Part shown: positions 1-14,300 of the stretch, piece after piece
How the letters are laid out: every line of letters begins with the position of its first letter
Position numbering within the stretch: position 1 is the stretch's first letter
Source of the DNA: Ursus arctos
Taxonomy: Eukaryota > Chordata > Mammalia > Carnivora > Ursidae
Length of the DNA stretch: 64,000 bases
Direction: 5' to 3'
Assembly (NCBI RefSeq): GCF_023065955.2
Contig: NW_026622919.1
Span: 6,026,501 to 6,090,500, forward strand
Position numbers and translations under genes: made by a program
The notes under the pieces: generated by a model
What the model was told of the DNA's origin: nothing
Databases searched by the model: none
What the model saw: only the letters and a program-made list of their open reading frames with translations

Positions 1-68
1 CTGCTCTCAAGCTCGAGCGCGCCTGCTCCCTCTCTCTCTCTCTCTCTCAAATAAATAAATAAACAAAC
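1..68 (+). repeat. 3' end of a Carnivora SINE cut by the window edge
   Basis: (TC)n tract followed by AAATAAATAAATAAACAAA. Confidence 0.8.
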
Positions 69-919
69 GTTAAGTAGAGATACGTCCTCAAAATACTAAA
101 AAACATGGAGGAGACTCCCGCTGGAGCATGAGATTGTTTGCTTTATTCTGTAGGGGTTCCTGGAGAGGGGGAATGAAATCTGATCAACTAAATTATATTT
201 TAAAGGCACTAGAAGGGTTTGTCATTCACAGAAACCCCCATTATAGGTGATCTCGTAATGTTAAGAATCATTCCCTAGTCAGCTTGGGTTTTGCAAACTG
301 GATTTTTACCTGCTGCTTTAGGGGCACCATGGCCTGGTGGGCTGGGGGTAGAGCAAGGGGGAGTAACTCCAGTGCTCTCCCCTCTGGAACCTGGGAACCT
401 GGGACAAACATGCCCGACAGATGTCAGAGGAGAAGAGTGGCGTGGAACGGGACACGGAAGGGAGACAGCACTCCTTACTTGGGGGAAGGGAAAGAATTGA
501 GTTAGCTGTAATACATCTTTGTAGGAAATTCAGACGTCCCGGAGACAAAAAGGTAAACCTGACTCCCAGCACTGCCCACCCAGAGATAATCACGGAACCT
601 TTGGCTATAGTTCTGTTTCTTTGCATAAACATACACGTGTACGTTTTAACACAGGGTGGAATACAAGGTTTTATAACCTCCTTTTTCCACTTACGAACTT
701 GTCCTGAGGGAATGGTTTGAATTTGCACAGGGAGAGTTGGTGAGAGCCCAGGACAGAGGAGAGAGCCTTGCTCCTAACAGACTTTGTGGCCAGTTTGGTG
801 GGAGGACCAGTGGGGGATGAGGGCAGATCAGGGAGGGAAGCTGAGGCCAAATGGGGCAGCACCCTGAACACCAGGCTGTGGGGCTTTGATTTGATTCTTT
901 TTTTCTCTTCCTTTCCCCT

Positions 920-1012
920 TTTTTTTAAGTAAGCTCTATGCCCAGCGTGGGACTTGAACTCATGACCCTGAGATCAAGAGTCCCACACTACCAACTGAGC
1001 CAGCCAGACTCC
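920..1012 (-). repeat. Short-form Carnivora SINE
   Basis: TTTTTTTTAAGTAAGCTCTA start, 'aactgagccagccagactcc' end; last intron of SLC25A19. Confidence 0.85.
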
Positions 1013-1461
1013 TCTTGATTGTTTATAATGTTGTTGTCATCGCAACGGGGAGTTGGTGGAGCTGTGGAGAGAGCGGGGCTTGAGGGGAGTTGAGTCTTGG
1101 GGACGCGAGTCTGGCAGCGGTATGTGGTGAACTGAGAAGGCCAGGCTACAGGCCAGAGCTCACGAGGGCCAGATTGAGATCCACTGCCCACCAGGGGGGC
1201 CGGGGGGATGGGGGAAAGGGTCTGTAAGAGGCCCAGTCGGTAGGAGCTCTGTCCAGTGCTGATTTCCAGGCGCTGCATCTGGTAAGTCTGAATTATTAGT
1301 CTACTTGGAAGAGAAGGAAAAGGTTCACTCATCTGTCCTTTTTGCGTTCGTTGCTTTGTCCAGCAAGTGCTGACGTGGAGCTGTGACATGCCAGCTGCTG
1401 GGCTGACAGGAGAATAGAGCCAGCATCCGCGTGTTAATCACTCCGTCTGTCCTCTGCCCAG

Positions 1462-1644
1462 GTTCGCAGCTATAGGGGCCTCCTGCATTGTGCCCAGCAG
1501 GTGCTACGAGAGGAAGGCCCCACGGGCTTCTTCAAGGGCCTGTCCCCCAGCCTGCTGAAGGCTGCTCTCTCCACTGGCTTCGTGTTCTTCTGGTATGAGC
1601 TCTTCTGTAACCTTTTCCACCACATGAAGAAGGCGGACAGCTAG
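1462..1644 (+). CDS. SLC25A19: SLC25A19 last coding exon (mitochondrial thiamine pyrophosphate carrier, C-terminus)
   Basis: SLC25A19 is an inner-mitochondrial-membrane carrier that brings thiamine pyrophosphate into the matrix. Only the final coding exon is in the window. It follows a polypyrimidine tract and CAG acceptor at 1459-1461 and encodes 60 residues before TAG at 1642-1644, starting VRSYRGLL. It covers the end of the third mitochondrial-carrier repeat: [11 protein letters not shown] fits the family pattern [DE]Gx4[FYW][KR]G, and the following hydrophobic stretch ([17 protein letters not shown]) is the last transmembrane helix. The human protein ends very similarly, from memory, with a variable tail that here reads HHMKKADS. 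The upstream exons lie left of position 1. Gene order next to MIF4GD supports the identification. Confidence 0.93.
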   Translation, partial: VRSYRGLLHCAQQVLREEGPTGFFKGLSPSLLKAALSTGFVFFWYELFCNLFHHMKKADS

Positions 1645-3170
1645 CCCCGAGGGCGGGAAGGGCGGCCTCCCTAAAGAAGGCGGACTCCTCTATCATTTCT
1701 TGTTGCGCTGAGAGCTGCTGCCCACTCCCTGCCTGCCAGCCAGCTCTGCCATCACTAGGACAAGGGCTTTCTTGGGGAGAATGCAGGACTTGGTCTGTGG
1801 GGACGCAGCCACGTCGGTCAGAAGGAGCTTGAGGTGGTTTCTCTGTGTGGTCCATGTTCACGGGAAAGGCAGCAGCGGCCACCCTGCGCTTCTCAGCACC
1901 TTCTGCCCAGAGAACCGTCTGGGCTCTGGGGGCAGAGGGCCACGGCTGGAGCCTGAGGGCTGGGATTGGGCCCTTTGCGGGGCCTGGTCCTCCCGTGTGC
2001 ACTCTTACTCCCACAATTTAATATACAGTGAAGCTAAGAGCACATTCCTTATTTCACTCCATCTTCCCTTCCCATCACATCCCTGCTCACAAAGTATGAG
2101 CGAAGGAACCCTTGCCTTCCTCAGATTCCATTTTTCTCAGTACTGTTCCTCACACAGCTTTGCTTCTGGTTCTGGAGGGAAGAATTAGTCACTTTATACT
2201 CCCCCCACCCCATGCCCAGATCCTCCTGTCTGTGAAGTCCTGCTCAAGCTGTTCTCTTCCTGGGTGGGACAGAGCATGGCTAAGGGCCTCTGGGGAAAAC
2301 ACATCCCAGCAGCCCACAAGAAGTGGGGGCTGTGCTGATGGGGAGGAGCTGTGGGTAAAGGTGGTGGCCCTTTTCCCCAATCTACCTGCTACACTCCTCT
2401 TCCAGGGGGTGGGGGCGAGAGCCTCACAGCTGGGCCAGTTGGCATCAGCTGCCCGTTCAGCGTCCCCCTCCTTGGCTTAGCATGGTTCTGTGTGTATTGT
2501 GTCGCCCCAGAAGGGCCGCTGCTCTGAAGCAGCCTCATGAAGGGGGTGGTAGAAGGAAAGGGCTGGGCAGCCAGCCTGCTGAGGGTAGTGGTATCTAGGG
2601 GTGGGGGGTTGTCAGCATAAGAACTCACAACAGCTACTCATAGGGGCACAGAGGAGAAACTGCAGTTAGGGGGTGAGACCAGGAAATCTACAGAACATGA
2701 CCACCACCCTTTCCAACCTGTTCTGCGCCCTCCCCCCGACCCCCCGGGAGCCTGGCCTGCAGGGTTGCTCTGCAGGGGGAGCCAGGATAGAGGAGCACCA
2801 GAGCCCGTTGCAGGATTTCACCCTGCCCTCAGTCTGGGCTCTGGCTCCAGCGTCTGCTCTCACTTAGGAGGAAAGCAGGGGTCAGCAGCAGGCCTGTGTG
2901 GGTGTCATGACCCTTGGACCCCTTCTGTCATCAGAACTGTTTTGGCTCTGGCCTGGGGCTTTGTGACGTGTCTGAGACCCTGAATCCTGAAGTTTCCCTG
3001 CTCCTGGCTGCTGATTATGAAGGTCCAGGCTGTGGGTAGGGGGTGCTCCAACACCCACAGGGTTTGGGGCACTGGAGGCCTGGGCTTGGGGCTGCAGGAA
3101 AGCAGCTGCCTGAATGTATTTTTTAAGAAATTCCACGTTAGTGGAATAAAATAAACTCTCTTCTCTCCTA
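1645..3170 (+). other. SLC25A19: SLC25A19 3'UTR and downstream flank
   Basis: About 1.5 kb of noncoding sequence runs from the SLC25A19 stop to the first good polyadenylation signals, two overlapping AATAAA hexamers at 3145-3155. No spliced exon pattern or repeat is obvious inside. The exact 3' end is inferred; an earlier noncanonical signal could also be used. Confidence 0.6.
3145..3155 (+). terminator. SLC25A19: Overlapping AATAAA poly(A) signals, SLC25A19
   Basis: AATAAA at 3145-3150 and again at 3150-3155, followed by a C/T-rich stretch. They are the first canonical plus-strand signals after the stop codon. Confidence 0.6.
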
Positions 3171-3599
3171 CTCATTATTTTGCTGCAGCTGCTCTTTCTC
3201 AGCCATCTGCTGGTGACCACTTCGACCAGCTCTCTTAACAGAAGGACTTTGGCCACAGGAAACCGCCATGGACACTTGAATGCGACGGGGAGAGGCGCCT
3301 TTGCAGCCCCTTCTGGTTGCCCTCCTGCAGCCCAGGGCCAGCCTCAGGGATGGCCCTCGGCTGCTGGGCCCGCGCCTCGTCCCCAGCCCCACCCACGACC
3401 AAGTCAGGGGCTTGTCCAGCTTGTCACTCCCAACACCTCCCAAGTGGCAGCCTGGCCGGGGGGGGGGGGGGTCCCTTATTCTTGAGCTGGCCCATTGATT
3501 TTCAACTTATTTTACCAGTACCGTTTGTACTTGGAGTAGGAGAGGAAGTAGGGGGGCTTGATCCAGCCCTTACAGGCCCCCCAGCCTTCTCTCGCGTGG

Positions 3600-4260
3600 G
3601 GAGGTAGAAGTGGAGGGCAGGCGGCCCCACTTGCGAGTTCCTGGCCCTGCAGCCGTCCATCCTTGCCCTGCTTCCGCAGGCTCCTCCCGCGCCGCGCGCC
3701 CCCCGCCTCAGTCTCCCCGCAGCCGCTGGCGACCGAGAGCTTCCTCTGGGCCGAGGAAGGTCCCCGGCCCGGCGCGGACGAGTCGCGTAAGGACAGGGTG
3801 GGGGCGGCGTCGCGGGCCTTCCGTGCGGCCGGGTCACGGACCTCGGGAGCGCGGGCGGCAAGGACAGCGTCGCCGGGGCTCCGGCAGGTGGCGCTGGCGA
3901 GACGGCCCCGCCCCTCCAGAGTCTGACCCCGCCCCGGCGCCGCGCTCGGAAATGACCTCAGCGGCGGCGAGGCCGGGCGGGTTGCTCCAGCTCTACCGCG
4001 CGGCGGACTGGGGGCGCGCGCACCATGCCCGCCGAGCTGCCTCCGGGCACGCGGGCGCGGCGCCGTCCCGGCAGGTGGGTCCCGGCGCTCTCACTGCACC
4101 GCCTCTCCCGCCCGCGGGGCCCGGAAGGGCGTTTCGGGCTTGGGAAAGCTGCCGGGTTCTGGAGATCTCCGAGGTCGTCTTTTGACCAGGGGGGAGGCAC
4201 CGCGTCCGGAGAGGGGGCTCCAACAGGGACTGCTTCTGGGAGACGCGTCATCCCGCACCC
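3600..4260 (+). promoter_or_regulatory. MIF4GD: CpG-island promoter of MIF4GD
   Basis: The sequence turns GC- and CpG-dense here. GC boxes (GCCCCGCCCCTCC near 3906, CCCCGCCCCGG near 3927) and a CRE-like TGACCTCAG near 3953 lie just upstream of the first exon. No TATA box is seen. The 3' end of SLC25A19 lies about 0.5 kb upstream, so the two genes are tandem and close. Confidence 0.75.
3955..4074 (+). other. MIF4GD: MIF4GD noncoding first exon (5' border approximate)
   Basis: A GC-rich leader ends at a CAG/GTGGGT donor after 4074. The matching acceptor is CCCCAG before 4972, which opens the exon carrying the annotated start codon. The leader contains an ATG at 4025 in a fair context (CACCATGC). 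If spliced 4074 to 4972, that ATG opens a 20-residue upstream ORF ending TAG at 4982-4984, 37 bases before the main ATG. The transcription start is not visible. Confidence 0.55.
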
Positions 4261-5021
4261 CTCTTACGAGGAAGGCTCCAGAAGGGAGCTCAGGAGTTAG
4301 GAGTCCTGAGTCGGCAAGACCGGGTTTCTGCCGCTCGGGAGGCCAGTTTTACCAGTCCGTCCCGGGGAGAAATTGGCCAGGACAGGAGCCGTTCGGGCCC
4401 CGCACCCACCCACACAGGCCAGGCCGAGAGCTGAAGGGGCGGATGTGGGGACTGAGAAGGACTCTTGACTAAAGCCGAGGGAGGGTTCGGGTCGGGTCAG
4501 GGGATTGGAACCCTGCTGGGACAGACGTGCCCGGAGCCCCCGGCCTTGTCACTCGCCGGAAGTCGTCCTGGGCCAGCAGCTTCCCGGCCGGTTTACATAG
4601 GCAGGACAAGTGTCTGATATGCCCCTGTCCACACCCCCAACGCAGCTCGCTGCACCCCAACCTTAGTATCAGCGGAGACGATCCCTGCCTGCTGTGGAGA
4701 CTGGCCTGCCGGCACGTTCACTTTCACCTCTCTACTGTCGTGTAATCCCAGAAGTTCCAGGGGTTCCTAACCCGAGCAGCAGGTGCCTGGCTGGTGCCCA
4801 GGCTCCACCAGAAGCCAAGTTTGCCGGGCCCTCAGCCAACCACCCAAGGCAATGGACTGTCCGGGAGCACCTGTCCCAAGCGCTGGCCAGCCGTGGCCTG
4901 GGCCCGCAGGACTAGAAACCCCGGCCCCACGTTGCACACCTGAGGCTTCTCCCTTCCCCTCTCCTCCCCAGGTGCTGTCATTAGTCCCACCTCAGTAAAG
5001 AGCTGCAGGGGCTAAATGGTC

Positions 5022-7307
5022 ATGGGGGATCCTGGTAGAGAGGAGTATAAAATCCAGTCTTTTGATGCAGAGACTCAGCAGCTGCTGAAGACGGCACTCA
5101 AAGGTGAGCGTTGGGAGTCCCGCCGAGCTGCAGAGAAGGGGCCAAGGGGATGGGCCTGGATGCCTGAGCCTTAGCCCGGGGCTACCCAACCCTGTCCCTT
5201 TGCTTTCTGAGAATAGGCATCAGCAACATCCCTCTCGGACTGGAGGGCAAGCCACATGTAGGCCAGTAATGGGAAGTATGAATCCTAGCGTTACCTTTCG
5301 GGCAGTAAAGCCATCTTCTGAGAGCAGGCTGGAGCACAGAGAACGGAATTCGTGTCTCTTGAGCCCTTGCACTGGACCTGGCCTCTGCACTGCCGCACGG
5401 GCTGTTGAACGTGCAGAGCTGGCTGACTCGGGACAGACGATGGAGCATTCTGCTGGCAGAGCAGCTGCACTAGTTGTCCTGGAGCAGTGCTGTCTGCAGC
5501 GCGCAGGACAGTTCGACTCCGCTAACAATTAGTAATGCCCGTCACATGCCCAGCTAAGCCTGTGGGGAGGCCCCACCTCGCAGGCCCTTGTCAGGGGGTC
5601 ATGTGTGTGTGTTGTGAGGACACTTTCTTCCATATTACTGTCAAATACATCGTTATTCAGTGTTCCTTCCGCAACCCAGTGCCAGGAAATGTGTGCCCTA
5701 AAAAACTAACGTTCTTTGATTAGTCTCTAAAGGCCACAGATCCCGGCCAGTCCCCCAGGGGAGCTGCTCCAGCATGGGGCTACTTCTCCCAGTATTTTCT
5801 GGTCTATTGAAATGTAAGCCTATCACGGGAGTGCTCTTCTGTAAACATCTCAAATCCTTAGAAGCAAGTGGAGACAAATGGGGTAATTCAGCAGCTCTAG
5901 ACTCCCCACTGATCTCTATCCTAGATCCAGGTGCCGTGGACTTGGAAAAGGTGGCCAATGTGATTGTGGACCATTCTCTGCAGGACTGTGTTTTTAGCAA
6001 AGAAGCAGGACGCATGTGCTATGCCATCATTCAGGTGGGCCGGGACTGGTAGAGAAGCGGGGAGACGCTTTGGGAAAGGCTGCAGGAGAGGGCAGGAGGC
6101 CTGGCCAGCAGGGCAGAGTTGGAGAGTCAGACGGGAGGTCCTCAGCCACAGAAGCTTGGGTGAGGGTCGCCATGGCACCGCCCCTGGCTCACCGTCCTTT
6201 CCCTGGCTCACAGGCCGAGAGCAAGCAAGCAGGCCAGAGTGTCTTCCGGCGGGGACTCCTCAACCGGCTGCAGCAGGAGTACCAGGCTCGGGAGCAGCTG
6301 CGAGCCCGGTCCCTGCAGGGCTGGGTCTGCTACGTCACCTTTATCTGCAATGTCTTTGACTACCTGAGGGTAAGGCCCCAGTAGCCACCCTGGGCAGCAG
6401 AGACAGCCCTCCTCCTTCAGCTGCTCAGCCAGTGCTGTGGCCCCGCTCTCCCCCCACAGGTGAACAACATGCCCATGATGGCCCTGGTGAACCCTGTGTA
6501 CGACTGTCTCTTCCGGCTGGCCCATCCTGACAGTCTGAGCAAGGAGGAGGAGGTGGGTGACCGGGTTCAGATAGCTGTGGAGGGGGCTGGTCCCTGGCTC
6601 AGCTCAGAATACCAGCCCGCCGTCCATGGAGGTGTCCGAGCGCATCACTTCCCAGGGCAGGAGCCTGGTGGGGCTATTCAAGGCCTCTCTCAGTACCAGG
6701 ACAAGCTGCCAGGCTTGGAATTTATTCAGAACAGAGAGCAGCCCAAACCTACAGGCTCAGAGGCTTTCTTCCCAGTAGGAAAGCCGACCTGTGATAGGAA
6801 TCTAGCTGTGGATACAGATGGCCCAGAAACGCAGTCAGGCAGGGGTGGGAAGGTTGGGTTAAGTGGCAGCTTGGAGACAGGCCCCGCATCCAGCCTGGCC
6901 CACCAGACCTTAGGCAAGTCCTGAATGTGTCTCCTTTCACGTATAATTGGCGAACACCCACCAGGTGCTGTGAGCAGGACAGGAGGAAACAAGCGTGCAA
7001 GCCAAGCGAGGCTTGCCGCTAGTGTTCCGTGAACGGTTGGTGTGTGCGCCCCGGGGTCACCTCCCAATGCCGCCTGCAGGTGGACTGCCTGGTGCTGCAG
7101 CTGCACCGCGTCGGGGAGCAGCTGGAGAAGATGAACCGACAGCGCATGGATGAGCTCTTTGTCCTGATCCGGGACGGCTTCCTGCTCCCAAGTGGCCTCA
7201 GCTCCCTGGCCCAGCTGCTGCTGCTGGAGATCATCGAATTCCGGGCAGCCGGCTGGAAGACGACCCCCGCTGCCCACAAGTATTACTACAGCGAGCTCTC
7301 CGACTAG
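5022..7307 (+). CDS. MIF4GD: MIF4GD (SLBP-interacting protein 1), 5 coding exons, 222 aa
   Basis: Coding exons: 5022-5103, 5925-6034, 6214-6369, 6460-6552, 7080-7307; all have AG/GT borders and phases join to one 222-residue frame, the same length as human. MIF4GD/SLIP1 is a small MIF4G-domain (HEAT-like helical repeat) protein that bridges the stem-loop-binding protein on replication-dependent histone mRNAs to the translation initiation machinery and also affects their turnover. Nearly the whole chain is the MIF4G domain: DPGAVDLEKVANVIVDHS, QAGQSVFRRGLLNRLQQEYQ and the C-terminal AGWKTTPAAHKYYYSELSD are recognisable. The start at 5022 (MGDPGREEYKIQSFD) lies 50 bases into its exon. The gene follows SLC25A19 in tandem and is tail-to-tail with MRPS7. 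Confidence 0.96.
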
Positions 7308-7589
7308 GCCCGGCTCAGGCTCCTCACCAGCAGCACCGGCCTCTCACCTACCCAGCTCCCTGCCTCTCTCAAAGACCATCCCTTCCAGACCTTCAACAGC
7401 TCCTGAGAGGTTTCCCACTCACACGGTGCTCCTGCCCTGAGCACCTTCCCTCCCAGATTCAGGGACCAGGGAAGACACCAAACAGACCTCCCCCCACCAT
7501 CCCATCAGTCTCTCCCCCATCACCTCCAGCCTGGGCCAAGCAGAGAAAGGCAGCTTCTAACACCCACTGCACTGTGTAACCACGGTGCA

Positions 7590-7690
7590 ACAGCCATCCT
7601 GGTGCCTCAGTTTCCCCATCTGTAAAATGGGTACCCATAGCTACTGGTGGGATACTTTGGGATATCAAGGCGCAGAGCACAAGTCACACC
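7590..7690 (-). repeat. MIR SINE fragment
   Basis: The core 'tttccccatctgtaaaatgg' near 7611-7630 is the classic reverse-complement MIR core. It lies in the MIF4GD 3'UTR. Confidence 0.75.
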
Positions 7691-7811
7691 AGAAACTGCT
7701 TTTTATACATTCTGTACAAGGACCACTTTGGAAACAACCGCATTTCCAGTCGATTTTAGTAAATGGCAGTACCACCTCACATGCAACACCAGTTCAGGGC
7801 AAGAATTTTCT

Positions 7812-7817
7812 AATAAA
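7812..7817 (+). terminator. MIF4GD: AATAAA poly(A) signal, MIF4GD
   Basis: The only AATAAA downstream of the MIF4GD stop and before the MRPS7 coding region. It places the MIF4GD 3' end about 300 bp from the MRPS7 stop codon on the other strand. Confidence 0.75.
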
Positions 7818-7936
7818 CCTTTTCTAATATTAAAACTGTCTCCTTTCATATCCCCCAAAGTTGTACCCCGAATTGAGGAAGAGAGGCTGGATGGACCCTA
7901 AGTTCCTGGGGGAAATCCGAAATGATACGTGCCCTC

Positions 7937-7942
7937 TTTATA
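7937..7942 (-). terminator. MRPS7: Candidate TATAAA poly(A) signal for MRPS7
   Basis: No AATAAA or ATTAAA is seen on the minus strand in the first 300 bases after the MRPS7 stop. TATAAA, a known variant hexamer, occurs here 180 bases downstream of the stop. Weak evidence. Confidence 0.3.
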
Positions 7943-8119
7943 AAGAGATGGGCAAGAAAAGCAAGTTCTAGCCCCCAAAGAAAGGACTAACAAGCAACAA
8001 ATATGTTGCTCCCCCCTTATGAGGCCTATGTGCCCTTAAAAAGGAACTACTTAACCCACAAGGGTGTTCCGCTGTGCCAGCGGCTTCCCTGATTTCTTGC
8101 AGCAGAGCCCCCGCCCTCT

Positions 8120-11067
<2,948 letters not shown>

Positions 11068-11377
11068 TTTGGCTGGCCACGAGGACCCCAGGAAGGCTGC
11101 CCTCGGCGTGCCTGAACGGGAGATCGGGAAAAGGCTCCGCAGGGTCCTAAATCTGTGCGTCATTCCATTAATCCGGGCGTTAAGAGTCTCTCACTCCGAG
11201 GTCCAAAGGCAAGAGTCAAAAGGAAACATTCGGAGTCTCATTATCCGCCACACACTGACCCGACCCTCGGCGGTGGGACTCTCTCATCTCAAGGCCCCAT
11301 GCAGGCCCCGCCCCGGTTCGTCTCTCACAGGTTCTCGCGAGTTTTGAGGCCGCCGGGCCGGCCCGGGCGGCTGCAAT

Positions 11378-14300
11378 ATGGCGGAGGCGGAAGGGGAGAG
11401 CTTGGAGTCCTGGCTGAGTGAGTAGCCGCGGCCGCTTCTGTCTGCCCTCGAGCCCCCTCTCCGCCCCATTCCGTCCCCCTCCGCTGCCAGGGGCCCGCGG
11501 CGGCGTCGCCTGGCAGCCCGCGCCTGGGCTCGCCCTGGCCTCGAGCATTCCGCGATCACGCCCCTTCCCCAGCTGGGCGTCCAGGCCCCCGCCCGGCGCC
11601 TCCTCCCACTTCTGCGCGCGGCGGCGTGAGCTCGGGTCCGCTGCGGTCCCCGGGGGCTCCGGGAAAGCGGCAGCCAAGTGCTTCCGGCTGACATGGCATC
11701 GGCGATTTGGGGAGATTGTGGTGGGGCCGCGGGCTGCCGAGACTCCGGGACCCCTGGCCTCAGTCTTAGTGGAAGGGAAAAGCTGCGGATTTGGGCTGAA
11801 ACTCCGGGAGCGGTGGGTACCGCTGAGCGTACACACACAGCTTCAGAATTGGGACCATGTATTTGAGAAGTGGCCGTCTCGCGCAGACAGAATGTTCGAA
11901 GTGAGAAGAATCCAAAAAGGGATAAAGAACAGCTTTACCTTTTTCCTGCAGTGTTCAAAGCTCGGTGATGTCCGTGTTGGGGACACACACACTTGAACAT
12001 CTTAACGAGTCATTCGTAGGTAACATACTCTGAGCAAAGCTGAGAAGCACAGCCTTTTGCTGTAGTTATAGCGGCCTTTTGCTTTAATTGTTAATTCATG
12101 TTGCTGTTAAGGAAATATGGGTTGACCTTGTTAGCACATAGTACCCTGCTGAAGGGTTAATAAGTTTACATTCCTGTGGGTTTAGAAGAAGTCCCTGGAG
12201 GCCTCTTTAAGTGAAGACAAAAATTGGACAGAGTGATAAGACAGGATGCCTAGAGATTGCCTTTTGCAAGATCTCTTATTTACTAGAGCCTGCAGGCTGT
12301 TGGAGATGATGGCTGTTTCCTCCAATGGCCTCACCTTTTTTAATAAGAAACCCCCTTCAAGTGGTTGAACCTAGGTTACGTTTGCAAAATCTGCAGTTGC
12401 AGGCAAGTCACAAAGTTCTCTGTATATAGGGAACTGTTCTCCAAGGAGCTCGGCGTGCTCCAAAGACATTCATTTAATTCATTTATCAAGTATCCTAATG
12501 AAGCAGGTACTACCGTCACAATTTCACAAAAAGAGAACACCCTGGCTGTAATCAAACCACTTGCCCAGAGCCATCCAACCAGGTATAACTATGTTGGAAT
12601 TGATTTGATTCACAGATATTAATGGGGACGTTGGAGTAATTTGACCTAAGTGGAGTTTAATAGGCTGGGTTTAGAGTTATGTTTTGAAATAGGAGAGGGA
12701 CCTGTTTTTGAGGGAGAGGATGTGGTGAGTGGGGGAATGGGATGGTATCTGTAGACACTAGAGTTGAGACTGGCCGTTGAGCTTTCCCATTAGTTAGAGT
12801 GACATTAGGGGCGGTGTTAAGATTCTTTCCATTCTTTTTTTTCTTTCTTTCTTTTTAAGATTCCATTCTTATCCGTTGTTCACCTTCGCAGTTCTTATGA
12901 CTTATTGGTGTGAACTTTTTATCAGTTGAATGAACCAGTGTTTGGGGTATAGCACTTTCTTAGTGTAGGTCCTTGTCACTCCATGGTTTGCCAGAATTTT
13001 TATGGAAGCCTTTGCTGGGCCCAGTGCCTCAAGTGTCTACCCACCTCCCCTCCGTCCACTCTGCATTCTGCTCCCAGAAGAGCACTTCTGTGTAATCAGG
13101 TCGTTCCACTGCTGCACACCTACTGCCGCCTCTTTGTGGCTTCCTGAGAGTCTCCTTGCTGTGCTAAGTCAGCATGCTTGTCCCCCAGCACACACTGCTC
13201 TCCTTCCCTGGAAGCCCTGTTCCCCTTTGCTCAACTAAATGCTTTAAAACCCATCCCAGATTCTGCTTGCCCACGGACTGTCTCTTGATCACTTCAGCCT
13301 TCTCTGAAGTCCTCTCGGCTCAATCCATACCTGCTCTGTGAGGTATCATGAAAATTAAGTTCCAGCTGTCTTTGCCTTCAGTTTGATAGAGGTGATGCTG
13401 GGGTGGCTAAAGCATTCTTAAAAAGATGCAGACACAGGGCGAGAGCTGTAAATGCTCACATGCAGTGTCTTTAGGAAATTGGGGGTAAGTGGAATGGAAA
13501 GATGATTCAGTGAGGAGGTAGCCTTCGAGCCAGGCCTCGAAAGCCCAGAAGACTGGGACATTGGCTGAGAAAACACTAGATAGTGATGTAAATAGAGCAA
13601 ACCATGTTTGGGGCATACAGGAACAGGTGTTTGGCTGGTTCAGGCAGGGAGCCCCTGTAGGAGTGTGATGGGAGAGAAAGATGGGAAGTTAGAACCAAAT
13701 TCTGGAAAACCTTGAATTCCAGCCCAAGAAGTTTAAATTCCGCCAGTTATCAGGTCCGTGTTCTTGCTGTACCTGGTGAAATCAGTGTTTTAGGAAGATC
13801 AGTATAGGGGTTTTATATATAGGATGCCAAGGAGCAGAAATTCTGGAAGCGGGTGAAGAAGTAAGGAAATGGGGTGGGGGAAGGGGTAAGAAAGGGAGAG
13901 TTTTAAAAAGACGTTGACAAGAAAGGGACCCTGGGTTGCTGGAAGTGGGTGAGAAGGAAGGAGTCAGCAATGGCGGTTCAAATCCAGATGCCTGGGCGTG
14001 GGGGCAGAGCGAGGTTTGAATGATGGCACCATTTATAGAAATGGGGAAGTCAGGAGGGAGAAGTAGAGTTTGTTTTTAAGCTCATTTCTGTTCACATTAT
14101 ATAATTACACTCTAAGCCTTTGCTCTGGTTTCGCTCAAGTTGCACCAGAAGAGGGGCGCCTGGGTGGCACAGCGGTTAAGCGTCTGCCTTCGGCTCAGGG
14201 CGTGATCCCGGCGTTGTGGGATCGAGCCCCACGTCAGGCTCCTCTGCTATGAGCCTGCTTCTTCCTCTCCCACTCCCCCTGCTTGTGTTCCCTCCTCGCT

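Larger units (their letters stand above)
7308..7840 (+). other. MIF4GD: MIF4GD 3'UTR with a MIR fragment
   Basis: Noncoding tail from the stop to just past the AATAAA at 7812. Around 7590-7690 it carries a reverse-oriented MIR piece, recognised by the typical CCTCAGTTTCCCCATCTGTAAAATGGG-like core (7605-7630). Confidence 0.7.

Noticed and set aside
920..1012. Possible tRNA gene (box A/B-like sequence in many places)
   Set aside because: These are tRNA-derived SINE heads; none folds as an intact tRNA with a complete acceptor stem.
3610..4185. 191-codon plus-strand frame
   Set aside because: CpG-island frame over the MIF4GD promoter; does not match the spliced transcript.
11216..11836. 206-codon minus-strand frame near the MRPS7 promoter
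   Set aside because: Lies in the CpG island over GGA3 exon 1 and intron; Arg/Pro-rich composition typical of GC-rich noncoding DNA.
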